Source of the DNA: Salticus scenicus | Lineage: Eukaryota > Arthropoda > Arachnida > Araneae > Salticidae | NCBI GenBank assembly: GCA_963930645.1 | Contig: CAWVNO010000536.1 | Span: 186,001-250,000, forward strand | Length of the DNA stretch: 64,000 bases | Direction: 5' to 3' | Part shown: piece after piece, positions 9,964-22,135 of the stretch | Numbering within the stretch: position 1 is the first letter of the stretch | Layout of the letters: every line of letters begins with the position of its first letter | Position numbers and translations under genes: made by a program | The notes under the pieces: model-generated | What the model saw: the letters and a program-made list of their open reading frames with translations, nothing else | Database searches by the model: none | What the model was told of the DNA's origin: nothing

Positions 9964-11075
9964 AGTATGCGGCTACCAAAATTTTTATTACCCTCAAAAC
10001 TGCATTACTGATATGGGTGCCTTTAATGTGTGATCAACGACGAACCTGGACGCAGGAATGGCGTGAAATCACCTTTCAGGCAAATCACAATCCTGTTTCC
10101 AGCACCAAGATTACCTTATCCGTATTAAACGGCATCGTGAATAATGCACATTAACAGCTGGGATTCGACATCGTCACGCTGTCTATCAGCTGCAGTGATG
10201 GTATGGGATCCCATTGGATACTCGATTACTTCGTGTTCGCATTCCCGGTACTCTGAACAGCAAACATTAAATTTCTGGTGAGTTAAATCTCGCCCCTCTG
10301 CCCTATATTTAAGGTCTGCGTAGCGTAACATTTAAGCACGATAATGCACGACCGTAAGTTGCCTGTATTGTCCGGACTTTCCTTTATACAGAATATGTTT
10401 AACCGTTGCTCCGGCCAGCGCGTTCTCCTGATCTCGCACCAATGAAAATGACTGTTTAATCTTTGGAAAGCGAATGGCCCTCCATCACTCACCAGTAACT
10501 ACGATCGATGAATTGAGGCATCGTGTTGAAGCTTCATGAAGTGCTCTACCCGTACACACTGTTAAAAATTTCAGTTCAAGATTGAACCAAATGTTGGTAC
10601 TGCAGTAGCTTCAATTTGCTAGATTGATCCAAAACTTGGTACAACTGTAGCTGCAACCATGCGATGGTGAAACCTTCTACTATGATTTGGTGCTTCTTGT
10701 TGAAAAAAAGTACCAAATTATGATAAAAAATTTCTCCATCTTATGGATGTAGCTATTGGTGTACAAAGCCTTGGGTTAATAAAGTACCAAATAATGGTAA
10801 AAGGTTTCACCATCGCATGGTTGCAGCAAAAATGTACCATGTTTTGGTTCAACATAGGACAAAATTTTTAAAAGTGCATGTCATCCAATCGCTATTTGAT
10901 TCAATGCCTAGGCAGATAAGTGCTGCTATTGCTCACAGAGGTCGCTGCTTTATGTACTGTTTTCTCAGTACATATTACTCCAAATTTCCTGAAATTGTAA
11001 TCAATTGTTCTTCCTACTGTAATGTATATGCCAAATAAATATCATTCTGATATTCGCATTCTTTCATATTTTTAC
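9964..11075 (+). pseudogene. Degraded Tc1-type transposase copy (plus strand), split by a CACTG element
   Basis: Plus-strand pieces in Tc1 order are: CDQRRTWTQEWREITF (10030-10077), an AVMVWDPIGY-like stretch near 10195, NARP and RTFLYTEY near 10345-10390, PARSPDLAPM near 10415-10445, and, after the 10557-10876 insertion, HVIQSLFDSMPRQISAAIAHRG (10877-10945). Several frameshifts and stops are present. It lies tail-outward to the minus-strand copy, so the two form an inverted pair whose outer 110 bp (8080-8192 and 10965-11075) are reverse complements. Confidence 0.8.
10557..10876. mobile_element. CACTG-ended inverted-repeat element, 320 bp
   Basis: The ends are CACTGTTAAAAATTT and, reverse-complemented, CACTTTTAAAAATTT. 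A second inner pair of arms (GCAACCATGCGATGGTGAAA and its complement near 10800) gives a double hairpin. Removing the element and one CA (10555-10556 / 10877-10878) restores the Tc1 reading frame through Pro-Val-His-Val-Ile, so the target duplication is 2 bp. CACTR ends with 2-3 bp duplications suggest the CMC (CACTA/EnSpm-like) group, which is an inference. Confidence 0.75.
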
Positions 11076-11603
11076 AAAAAGCAGTTTATAAAATAGATTT
11101 TCACTGGTCACAGCTAATACCTATCCCGATACAATCAGCATTTAAAATAAAATCTCATTAAAATCAGTCTATTTATTTAAGAGTTATAATATCCGAGACA
11201 TGTACACAGAAACAAAGACTTCAGGATTTCCCTTTTTGGAGGAAGAATTTAAAACTACCATAAAACGTTTATAAAATTATGATTTTTCATCATTTCTGGC
11301 ACGTTTTAGGTAAATTAAACCTTCATTTTTAGAGCTGTGTGTAACAAATTTCATAAAAATCTAAGCATCAAGTATTTAAAATTCGTTTTCTATATATTAT
11401 CTTCGTATAATGTTGTTTTTATATAAAACCTACTTTTAAAACATTTTTGTGTTTGATATTTTAATCGGACGGAAAGAATATTTTATATTTATTTATAGTA
11501 AAATTTACATTTAGTTTTTAAAATAATTTTTAAATATACACTTTGAATAAAAATGACAAATATGATTGCAATATACATTATTTGTATTATTTTTTTATTT
11601 CAG
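11076..11603. other. Intron sequence before the second TIL exon
   Basis: AT-rich intron end with a pyrimidine-rich stretch (TTATTTTTTTATTTCAG) before the acceptor. Nothing else was recognised. Confidence 0.5.
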
Positions 11604-11783
11604 TAAAATGTCTTGGTTATGAAGTTTATACTAAATGCATTCCAAAATGTAATATTACTTGTCGGAACTACGGCGATCCTAATTGCGTTGAGGATGAAAA
11701 TTGTTACCCAGGCTGCTTTTGTCCATCCGGTTACGTCATGAATGATTTCCAATCCTGTATTCCAATAGAAAATTGCCCATTAG
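11604..11783 (+). CDS. TIL-domain protein, internal exon with a complete ten-cysteine TIL domain
   Basis: The exon is bounded by acceptor TTTTTTTATTTCAG and donor GTAAGC, is phase 1 at both ends, and is exactly 60 codons. One exon therefore encodes one domain, and insertion or loss keeps the frame. Cysteines lie at residues 3, 12, 16, 20, 28, 34, 38, 40, 52 and 58, the complete TIL pattern (GCFCPSGYVMNDFQSC near the end). In inhibitors of this family the protease-binding loop lies between cysteines 5 and 6; here that loop is VEDEN, strongly acidic, so trypsin inhibition looks unlikely. The 4.07 kb intron before it carries Tc1 remnants. The codon split over the junction with the previous exon reads TTA. 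Confidence 0.88.
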
Positions 11784-12199
11784 GTAAGCTATTTAAAAGT
11801 GCTAAATAATGAAGAAGAGAAAAACCAAGTTAAATTCTGCCAATGACAAACAATCTTGATAGATATTATTTTCTAAGGAAGCCGTTTTCAAAATGTGTTT
11901 CTAAAGAAAAAGTTTGAATATCAGCTGAGCTGCTGTCCAAATACCATTCAAAAGTTAAGAATCAAGTTTCTGTTTATTAGGACAGACAAAAACACTTATG
12001 GTAATTGTTATTCACATTCATAATACGAAAACTTATGTACGTCGTTGTACATTCTGCCTAACACAAGTGATATTATGTAGAATCTCCTCCATCATCCAAG
12101 GCCTCATTGCAGTACCGCAAGAAACTTGAACTCTTGTCGTCTCAACAGCAACTTTATGCACTCAAAGGTATTTCTGGATTCATTTTGAAATTGAGATTG

Positions 12200-12429
12200 G
12201 TTGGTTGGTTGTAGGATTTAAGGCCGATTGACTCCTGATGTGTCCTAGGCCTAGGGGGGAATGCCCTCCGTGGGGGTCTTTCTAAGGGGTCCTAGCCCGT
12301 ATTTACGCAAGTTTCGGAGGAAACCACGGAAAACTCCGAACGGCTAGGTCGATGAGCGCGACCTGGGATCGAACCCGGCACCTCCCATCTACCAGCTTTG
12401 AGCGCAGAACCGCTCGGCCGCTGGTGGGC
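12200..12429 (-). mobile_element. Complete tRNA-derived SINE with 15-bp target duplications
   Basis: On the minus strand the head reads GCCCACCAGCGGCCGAGCGG (box A region) with box B GGGTTCGATCCC about 45 bp later. This is a tRNA-like promoter with a Leu/Ser-type (GGCCGAGCGGTT) start. The tail is a short AACC repeat. TTGAAATTGAGATTG is duplicated exactly at 12185-12199 and 12430-12444. At 230 bp it is full length relative to the other copies here. The region is not a tRNA gene: it lacks a foldable anticodon and acceptor half. Confidence 0.9.
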
Positions 12430-14241
12430 TTGAAATTGAGATTGAATAGGTTTTATCTCGCGCTAGAGCTACGCAACAGGCAACTGGCTGGTAACACTCA
12501 AAAATTAACTCCTAGAATTTGTTAATATTAGGATGGCTATATGTCCTCGAACAATCCCCATTTTGAAATTTTTTACGTTTTGAAATATTCTACCAAGGAA
12601 ATTATTTGTCATATGCATTACATTTTTAATCTTCGTTTATTCAGAATAAACCTCAGTAATTGAGTAATTGTGATATATTTTACACTCAGCAGAAAAAAGA
12701 ATTTGGTGCTGGGAACCCTGTGAAAAATTTCAGAAACCTTTGGTGGTGCAGCGATGCCACCATAGGTCCCAGGCGGTCTGTTTTATATATATATATATAT
12801 ATATATATTAATTTTAGCCAACAATACCGTTATGAATTCATGAGAATGTTGGAAATGTACGTTATGAATTTATCCACAAGAATTTCTTTCACATTTACTT
12901 GCTAGTCTCAAAGCCTAAAATTGCCAACCAAATAAATTGGCGTAGTTAAAATTAAGCCAAAAAAAAAAAAAAAAGCCAAACTATTTCATTGTTTCCCGTG
13001 CATTTTAATACAAAAATTTTGAAAATAATCTGCCGTTACAAAAGTCAAACTAATTTGGCATAAAAAATACACGCCAGCTGTCAATCAAACCAACGAAGCA
13101 GTCGATAACAAAATGAGCGTACTATCCGCGGCAGTCAGTCGTCATTAATCCATTAAATATCTATTTTTAGAACTATAATCCTTTGCTTGAAATTAATAAT
13201 AGCGTTTATGTATGTAAACAGAAGCAATTATTAACGGAAATTATTTTTCTTTTTTCTTCTTTTTTTTTTTTTTTGTTTTGTTTACACAGACATATGTTAG
13301 CAATATGCTGGTAAAGATTTTGAAAGAACATTCTTAAATAAATAAATTATAGCTTAAACGGTTTAATTCTTTAGGGGAAGAAATATGAATAAAATTACTT
13401 TTTAAAAACCCCGATGTAAAAATTCCTTTATTTAACTCTAAAGACAATATATGCTTCAAGTAAAAAACAATGAAATGCTATTTAATAAATCAGTTTTGGT
13501 TTGAAAAGTAGACGGGAAATTCCATTTAATTAATTAAGTGAGTTACTTAAATTTAAAAAGATAGTTTTTTGATTTAACTATATTAATCTCTTTCCTTCTT
13601 TTTTTTTTTTTTTTTTTTTTTTTTGTTATTATAAAACTTGACAAAAAAAATTAACTTTTATATAACATATGCGTGAACACTCACATAAGGGCACAATCAT
13701 TTTACATCTTAAGATGTAATCTATATAGCATTGAAATCTATGGCAAGAGAAAGTCATGCGAGTAACCCACCAGATTATTTCCCATGAAATGCGGTTATAA
13801 TCAGGCCGTCAATAGGAATCTTTTAAAATGGTCATAACCCAACTGACACTTGTGATTGTGCGGTTCTGAAGTTTTCAATTATGAAGTTTCACATTATGAA
13901 GTTTCGTAAGATATGCCAAAAGATTCCGCACATACACACATACATGCATACACACACATTGACCAATTGCCAAAAATTATTTTTTGGACTCAGGAGGTCT
14001 TAAAACGTGTAAATCAGATGAAAACTCGATTTTGAATTTTTGGACCGAATACAATACTTCTATTACATACGGTAGTAGGGTAATATAAGTAAAAATAAAT
14101 AAAGTACAACTACGTATGCCTACTTATACCTACCTGTCTTTAATATTAATTAATAAGTAAATGTGATATTGAGAGAATTAAGATAATCAGTTTTTTTTTT
14201 CTGAAATAGTTAATTATTATTTATTTTATTTTATTTTTCAG
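12430..14241. other. Remainder of the last TIL intron
   Basis: AT-rich, with a (TA)n run near 12785, poly-A near 12960 and poly-T near 13260 and 13600. No coding exon or structured element was recognised. Confidence 0.5.
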
Positions 14242-14270
14242 ATAATAGTCATGGAAGTGGTCTCAAATAA
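14242..14270 (+). CDS. TIL-domain protein, terminal coding exon
   Basis: After acceptor TTTTATTTTTCAG the split codon (G from the previous exon plus AT) gives Asp. The frame continues NSHGSGLK and stops at TAA (14268-14270). The correct phase, a strong pyrimidine tract and the polyadenylation signals 70-85 bp later support this as the last exon. It adds a nine-residue hydrophilic tail after the last TIL domain. There is no membrane segment or GPI-like hydrophobic end, so the protein is probably soluble or secreted. Confidence 0.75.
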
Positions 14271-14337
14271 TGTAAAGAATGTGTAGTTATACATTTTGCT
14301 TCCCGTATTTTTAGATTGCTTCTGTATAAATTTTCAA

Positions 14338-14354
14338 AATAAAGTACTAATAAA
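14338..14354 (+). terminator. Two polyadenylation signals of the TIL gene
   Basis: AATAAA occurs at 14338-14343 and again at 14349-14354, about 70 bp after the stop codon, followed by a T-rich stretch. An inverted-repeat element starts 37 bp further on, so the mRNA end probably lies just before it. Confidence 0.65.
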
Positions 14355-14390
14355 ACGCTATTTTTCTTTTTCACTGTATAAAAAATAAAA

Positions 14391-14770
14391 TCTGTACTGA
14401 TAAGTATAAAGGATGTAAGTCCATATTCGTGATTTTTAAGGAGACGAAAAATAAAGTTAAACTGACTAAAAACTAATCAGCAGAATCGATTAGGAAAAAG
14501 GGATTATGTTGGTTTATACGCTTTATACCATTCAGTGATTATCAATCTTCATTCAATAAAGGGAAAAAATGAATTAAATATTTTATACCAAAGATTAAAA
14601 CTAAATTTCTGACTTGAATTTTTTTTTACTAATGTATTTTCTCAAAGACTAAATGACATGGATTTAAATCCTTTATAACAATCGATAGAGAATTTTTTCT
14701 GAGTCTGACTATGTACTTAACTCAAAATCGACATTTCTGGACTTAAATCCTTTATACTTATCAGTACAGA
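14391..14770. mobile_element. Inverted-repeat element (380 bp) just behind the TIL gene
   Basis: The terminal repeats are TCTGTACTGATAAGTATAAA on both ends (right end read on the opposite strand), continuing to about 35 bp with three to four mismatches. Related words (AAATCCTTTATA) recur inside. No open frame or clear target duplication. Confidence 0.8.
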
Positions 14771-15164
14771 AATTATCTTTTACTATAGTAATATATATTT
14801 ACAAAATAATAATTCCTTATTAATGGTTCCATACTCTGAGGGTATTTTGAAAATAAACATCGCATTGAATTCTGATATAAAATTTAAGTACTTTTTTTGG
14901 ACGATTGCCACTGTACTTGGCACTTTTGACGACGCATATAGACCGACATCATTCCTTTAAACTTGTGTTTGGTTTGCAATTAAGAAAAAAATAAAACAAG
15001 AAAGAAAAATCATGCAGTACGCATTGATTAGTAACACTTTCCAACTGTGCGTAATTGTTGTATCGAATAACTTTTAATCTTCTTTGCCTACGTTATCACA
15101 CAACGGACAAAAGGACTGAAAAACAAACAGGTGGACTAATTGATTTCAAAATTACTTTTAGGCA

Positions 15165-18100
15165 TTTTGGAAAGTGTTAAAAAGGCTTAACGCAAAAGAA
15201 AATACAGCTATTAGATTATAATTACAGCTTTTGATCTCTCTGAATATTTTAGTGTAGCCCTGTAAATCAGAAAGATAATCATATCATATTCTATACAAAA
15301 CATTATTTTAGAATATTAACAATACACTTCAATATTTTTATGATTATTACAGTTGAAAGATTTTTAAATATAACTTTCAAAAAATTCTGTCCTAAAGCGT
15401 AATGCATTGGCTTTTTTTTTTTTTTTTTTTTTTTTTTTTCTGTCCCTGTAAACAAACCAGGTTTATATCATTTATTAATGTCATTTTAAATGGGTAATAT
15501 TCTATGGGGAAAATATTTATAAAAATAACACTCATAGAACACAATGCTTTCAAATGCTTTTGGATGTCTCTGTACACAAACCAGAAGAGATATTCACTCC
15601 ATTTTCAATATGGAACATCCGATAGTGAACTTCAATAAAATATATCAGTTTCGAGAAATTCCATAAATATTTACAGGAGTTAGAGCGCGGCCAGAGAGAC
15701 AGACAGACAGATGGACAGATACAATAACTGAAATCATATTCACGCTTAAAAATGCCAGAAAGCGTTAAAAACGCTTAATGTAAACGAAAGTACAATTCTA
15801 GCATTTTTTTATTAATATCTCTCAATATAAATGGATATTTTCGTCTCATCCTGTAAATTTAATGCTAATCATGCTATATTCTATGCAAAGCATTTTTTTT
15901 TGCATATAAATAACTTATTTCAATTTCCTAAAACTTAGTGGAAAGTAAAGTTATAAAAATTTGATTTATAGAAATATCTCTCATAGAATGCAATGCTTTG
16001 GAATACTTTTAAGTAACCCTGTACATAAATCTGCGGTGTTATTTCCTCCATTTTATAAAGGAAACATCCAATAGTGAACTTGAATAATATATTTCAATTG
16101 TAAAGGTATGAAAATATGGTTTATAGCAATACCTCTCATAGAACACAATGCTTTGAAATACTTTCGAATGTCCCTGTATACAAACCAGTAGAGGTATATA
16201 CTCCATTTTCAATAAGGAACATCCGATATTGAACTTGAACAACATATATCAGTTTCAAGAAATTCCATAAATATTTACAGGAGTAAATAGACTCGGAGAG
16301 ACAGACAGACGGAGAGACAGATACACAAAACTAAAATCATATTCACACTTAAAAAATGTTAGAAAGTGTTAAAAAGGCTTAAAGTAATTGAAAGTACAAT
16401 TCTAGCAATTTTTTATTAATAGCTCTTAATATAACTGAATATTTTTGTGTCACCCTGTAAATCTAATGGTAACCATGCTATATTCTATGCAAAGCATTCT
16501 TTTGTGCATATAAATAACATATTTCAATTTCCAAAAACTTCGTGAAAAGTAAAGTTATTAAAATTTGATTTACAGAAATATCTCTCATAGAACGCAATGC
16601 TTTGGAATACTTTTGAGTGTCCCTGTACATAAACCGATGGTGGTATTTCCTCCATTTTATACAGGAAACACCCAATAGTGAACTTGAATAACATATTTCA
16701 ATTTCATTCAGATATGTCTACAGTAAAGGTATGAAAATATGGTTTATAGAAATACCTCTCATTGAACACAATGCTTTGAAATACTTTCGGGTGTCCCTGT
16801 ATACGAACCAGTAGACGTGTAAACTCCATTTTCAATAGGAAATGTCCGATAGTAAACTTGAATAACATATATCAGTTTCAAGAAATTCCATAAATATTTC
16901 CGGGAGTTAGAGCGCGGACAGACAGACAGACAGACAGACAAACCGAAGTTATAAACACTTTTCAACCTTTTTGGAAAGTGTTAAAAATGCTAGAAAGTGT
17001 TAAAAACCCTTAAAGTAAACGAAAGTACAATACTGGAAAATTTTTATTAATAGCTCTTATTATAACTGGATATTTTTCTGCCACCCTGTAAATCTAATGC
17101 TAATCCTTCTATATTCTATGCAAAGTATTCTTTTGTGCATATAAATAACATATTTCAATTTTCTAAAACTTAATGGAAAGTAAAGTTATTAAAATTTGAT
17201 TTATAGAAATATCTCTCATAGAACGCAATGATTTGAAATACTTTTGAGTGTCCCTGTACACAAACCAATGGTGATAGTCTCCTCCATTTTATACAGGAAA
17301 CATCCAATAGTGAACTTGAATAACATATTTCAATTTCATTAAGATATGTCTACAGTAAAGGTGTGAAAATATGGTTTATAGAAATACCTCTCATAGAACA
17401 AAATGCATTGAAATACTTTCGGGTGTCCCTGTACACAAACCAGTAGAAGTGTAAACTCCATTATCAATAGAGAACGTCCGATAGTGAGCTTGAATAACAT
17501 CTATCAGTTTCAAGAAATTCCATTAATATTTACGGGAGTTAGAGCACGGACAGACAGACAGACAGACAGGCAGATACACAAAACTGAAATCATATTCACA
17601 TTTGAAAAATGTTAGAAAGAGTTAAAAACACTTAACGTAAACGAAAGTACAATTCTAGCAATATTTTATTCATAGCTCTTAATATAACTGGATATTTTTG
17701 AGACACCCTGTAAATATAATGCTAATCATGCTATATTCTAAGCAAAGCATTCGTTTGTGTATATAAATAACATATTTCAATTTCCTAAAATTTCGAAGAA
17801 AGTAAAGTTAATAAAATTTGATTTTTATAAATATCTCTCGTAGAGCGCAATGCTTTTGAATAATTTTGAGTGTCCCTGTGTATAACCCGATGGTGGTATT
17901 TCCTCCATTTTATACAGTAAACATCCAATAGTGATCTTGAATAACACATTTCAATTTCATTAAGATATGCCTACAGTAAAGGTATTGAAATATGATTTAT
18001 AGAAATACCTCTCATAGAACACAATGTTTTGAAATAATTTCGGGTGTCCCTGTAGACAAACCTGCAGAGGTATAAACTCCATTTTCAATAGGGAACGTCT

Positions 18101-18775
18101 GATAGTGAACTTGAATAACATACATAAATTTCATTAAGGTATGTCTACAGTAAAGGTATGAAAATATGGATTATGGAAATACCTCTCATAGAACACAATG
18201 CTTTGAAATACTTTCGGGTGTCCCTGTACACAAACCAGTAGAGGTATAAACTCCATTTTCAATAGGGAACGTCTGATAGTGAACTTGAATAACATATATA
18301 AATTTCATTAAGATATGTCTACAGAAAAGGTATGAAAATATGGTTTATAGAAATATCTCTCATAGAACACAATGCTTTGAAATACTTTCGGGTGTCCCTG
18401 TACACAAACCAGTAGAGGTATAAACTCCATTTTCAATAGGAAACGTCCGATTGTGAACTTGAATAACATATTTCAATTTCATTAAGATATGTCTACATTA
18501 AAGGCATGAAAATATGGTTTATAGAGTTACCTCCCATAGAACACAGTGCTTTGAAATACTTTCGGGTGTCCCTGTACACAAACCAGTGGAGGTATAAACT
18601 CCATTTTCAATAGAGACCGTCCGATAGTGAACTTGAATAACATATATTAGTTTCAAGAAATTCCATAAATATTTACGGGAGTTAGAGCGCGGACAGACAG
18701 ACGGACAGACGGACAGACAGACAGACAAACCGAAGTCATAAACACTTTTCAACCTTGTTGGAAAGTGTTAAAAAT
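15165..18775. repeat. Satellite-like tandem array, about 600-bp units with a local 175-bp expansion
   Basis: Units start at GTTAAAAA.GCTTAA near 15175, 15765, 16370, 16998 and 17617 and end in GGAGTTAGAGCGCGGACAGA followed by a GACA run. Each unit contains two related sub-blocks with CATAGAACACAATGCTTTGA and GTGTCCCTGTACACAAACC. In the last unit the second sub-block repeats about every 175 bp (18016, 18190, 18365, 18540). The small minus-strand frames here are repeat sequence and not genes. Confidence 0.9.
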
Positions 18776-19008
18776 AAAATAAATGTATAAGCTAACTAAA
18801 AGAAATAAAATTAGAAATTCAAACTTCTAAACTTTCATTAAATTATTTATTTTAATTTACAATTGTTGCCAAAAAAATTAAACTTTAAATTTTACAGCTA
18901 CTTTCTAAGATAGCACGCAATCATGTTTTATATAAAAATTAAATCACTAAATTCATTTTTTTACTAATTTTTATTTCATATTGCTCGCGCACTTTTTATT
19001 TCCTAAAT

Positions 19009-19048
<40 letters not shown>

Positions 19049-19092
19049 GATATTGTTTGTAATGATACTGATTATTATTAATTTTTCTTTTA

Positions 19093-19123
<31 letters not shown>

Positions 19124-19676
19124 ATTTTGATGAAATTCTGGCAAAAGCAGATTTTAGTTTAGGACGGAGGACTATAAGTTTTTTTTCCCAAACTATAACA
19201 TCGCTTTCAAATTATTCAATTATATTTTCGATAAATTTTAGATTTCGATAAATGTCCAGCTATCGAAAAATGATTTCGACAAATGTCCAACTATCGAAAA
19301 CGACAACGCAAAAATCCCAGATTGAGACTAATAGTCCTCAGTCCCAATAAAAAGGTCGTAATTTTTTTTTTTTTTTTTACCATCTAGTGTTGCTCTGATT
19401 GTAATCTTATATTTTGTTTGTAACAAAGAATGAGATAAACGTTGTATTTGAAACATTATTCTATTTGTATTTAATATTAACATTATTAAAATATTATTAA
19501 ATTTTCATTATTTACATATCTTATAATTATTTTAATTTTTAATTTAGAGTTTTCTCTAATTTAACTAAACGTTTTGAACATAATGTGGCTTTTTTTTTTT
19601 TTTCGCGAGGATCATGAAAGAAAACCACGAAATCGCCTACTGGCAATCGTGTAGCGGAAAAGAGCTTAAATTTATG
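18776..19676. other. AT-rich spacer with poly-A tracts
   Basis: Contains A runs of about 27 bp (19019) and 24 bp (19097), a TCGATAAATGTCCAGCTATCGAAAA direct-repeat pair near 19235-19300, and T runs near 19360 and 19590. No gene was recognised. Confidence 0.5.
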
Positions 19677-20392
19677 TACATAAGTGAAGGCACGTATACG
19701 AATATAGAGATTTTTATCGAATATCTAATATATATATATACATGTGAATCTTCGTGAAACTTAAAAGGTAAAAAGAACATGTTGTACCACATATATTACA
19801 GTGATAAAAAATAAAATTTTTAGAACCACCCTGGAAAAAAAAAGCAAATTTTGTTATAACTCAGAAAAGGTCGGAAAGGTTTATTTTCAAGTTCTTTCAG
19901 TAATATGCAAAACATTAAGGGGGTTTACCCATACTTTAATTTTGAGTAAACGAACAGTTTTGGGGACATATAAAGGCACATTTTGCACTTTCTCAAATAA
20001 AAAGGGGGAAATATTTGAAAATTATTACTTTTACTAAGAGATATTATTTAATGGTAGAATAATATAATTATAACTACAAAATATTAATTTAATGCTCATA
20101 TTAATAAACTTCTATGTCTGTAATTTACTGAAAGTTCATAATCATGTACTATAACTACAATTCAATTCAAGCATTATTTTTTACAGAGTGATTCCAAATA
20201 TTATATTTTTTAGTTAATTTGTGACTGATCCCTTTTTAGCCCTAGAAATAAAACTTTCATTGGAATATATGTGGTGTAACATGTTCTTTTTACCCTTAAA
20301 TTTCAAGAGAATTCAAAAATTACAATTTCTATAGTTATTCAACAAAACCATTTAGATTCGAAAGTGTGCCTTCACTTATGTTTCTGACTGTA
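19677..20392. mobile_element. Inverted-repeat DNA element remnant, about 715 bp
   Basis: ACATAAGTGAAGGCAC at 19679 returns on the opposite strand near 20382, and a longer inner stretch (GTAAAAAGAACATGTTGTACC near 19770, complement near 20280) is also inverted. The right end leads into CAGTCAGAAACATAAG next to TA, suggesting a Tc1/mariner-type terminus. The left terminus is eroded. The frame at 19801-20037 shows no known motif. Confidence 0.6.
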
Positions 20393-20699
20393 TGTGATAG
20401 TCAGAAGTAATCTGCATTTTTGTAACAGGTTCTGAAGTAAATTATTTTTAAACCTAGTATGGATACTCAGCTACGTACATCTTACATTTTTTATATATTT
20501 TAACATTCTGCTTGTTTCAGACATTAAAATTTAGAAAAGGTATAAATATTCGATAAAATATTCAAACTTCCAGAAACCTGAAATGGAAATCTCTAATTGT
20601 TACTACTTGACATTTTTTCGTGAAATTGCAAAGGATTTATCCTCAGAAAGTGTCAAAATAGATCTGATATTTTTCTTCATATCTAATTTATTTCTGATG

Positions 20700-20870
20700 G
20701 AATATGAGGTTCATGACTCGGCACAGTCGTTTTTTGACTACCACTATTTTTGTGAAATATTCTTTGTATTATTTAATTGAAGAAAATTACTACAAATGTT
20801 TAGTAATTAGTTCTGTTAAAAAAGTATATTAAAAAAAGTGACTGTGCCGAACCCAGGAAGTTATCATATG
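20700..20870. repeat. Small inverted repeat (GGCACAGTC arms)
   Basis: TTCATGACTCGGCACAGTCG near 20709 and, on the opposite strand, GGGTTCGGCACAGTCAC near 20860 form arms around about 110 bp. Probably a MITE remnant. Confidence 0.5.
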
Positions 20871-22135
20871 TTACTAGCATAATACAACTTTATAATCCAA
20901 ACATGTGACATTTCACTTAAGAAAGTTTACATTTATTATTGTACTTTAATAGTTTGTAAGGAAATGTTGACAACTAGTTTGCTTATTTATTCAAATTGTG
21001 ACAGATAACCAATTACTTTGAAACAGGGCTGGCAAGTTTCTTCCAAGGCGGAAAAAAACATGGAAAAAACCAGCCGGAAGAAATAGGTTTCATCCAAGTG
21101 GAAGAAATGGAAGAAACTGTTTTTCTTAAAAATTTATCCTATAAATTGCAGATTTGTAAGATACAATGGATGCATTGATCTTATAAACAACTTTTAGTAA
21201 CTTTAAATATACCTATACAAATTTAATAAAATATTTAGTTAATAATTGTTTTAGTTATTTTTTTTTTTTAATCAAAATGAGCTAATTAGCCTCGGTATCT
21301 GATGATCACGTTCCAAAATACTCAAAATCCAGTAAAAAAAATCAATTCCAATTTAAACAGTATAAAATTTTATAATTTAGACAATTTTATTTCTTTAACT
21401 GGTAATAAATAATAATTTGGATCACTTGCGTATACTTTCGAATAAAACAGCTCTTAACGTAATCCAGTTAATTAAAAGAACCACTATGCAATAATTACTA
21501 TTTACTGTATTACAAAATGTCACCAAAAACTTTATTTTCCTTATAGTCACATGCAGTACAGTCAACTCCTTCTAACCTGCAGATTTATAATCTGCAAATC
21601 CTTCTAATCCGTAATTGATTTTTTAATCTAAAAGAAATTTACATCTCATATTTTAAAAAAATTCACATTTCTCACATTTTTCCTTTTTATTACCATGTTT
21701 TTATTAAGTTCGATTCTTGTTTGTTTCTTTGTTTATCCGGTACAAATCTTGCAATGTATTTTTAACTAATTTCCCTACTAGCTAGACATTTGAAACTTTC
21801 ACAGTAACTCAGAACCCGGTGACAACACAGTACTTCGAAGTCAGATTTTCGAATAGTTTTCTTTTAATTATTTAAAATATGAAAATAATAAGCTCTTAAT
21901 AGCAATGAAATAGCCATTAAAATTTAGCTATAATTTAATTGTTGGCAAAAAAAAAAAAAAAAAAAAAAAAAAAATTACGAGTTCATTTTCTTTCGACATA
22001 AAAATAAATACATTTAATTGAACGTAAATGTGAAAAAATTATAAAAAGTTAAATTATGCATTTCACAAAAATTGACGTCATTATCAATTTTAAAATTTTA
22101 TACACATTGATAAGTGCTAATGTACGATGCTAATA
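20871..22135. other. AT-rich spacer
   Basis: Contains a purine-rich GGAAGAAA-repeated stretch near 21040-21115 and poly-A near 21950. No gene or structured element was recognised. Confidence 0.5.

Noticed and set aside
10817..11038. Open frame possibly belonging to a host gene
   Set aside because: Its middle is the C-terminal end of a Tc1 transposase, and its beginning is a MITE.
12361..12429. tRNA-like box A and box B, candidate tRNA gene
   Set aside because: It is the head of a SINE with a 15-bp target duplication and AACC tail, it does not fold into a complete cloverleaf by eye, and the same sequence recurs at 59.96-60.14 kb in decayed form.
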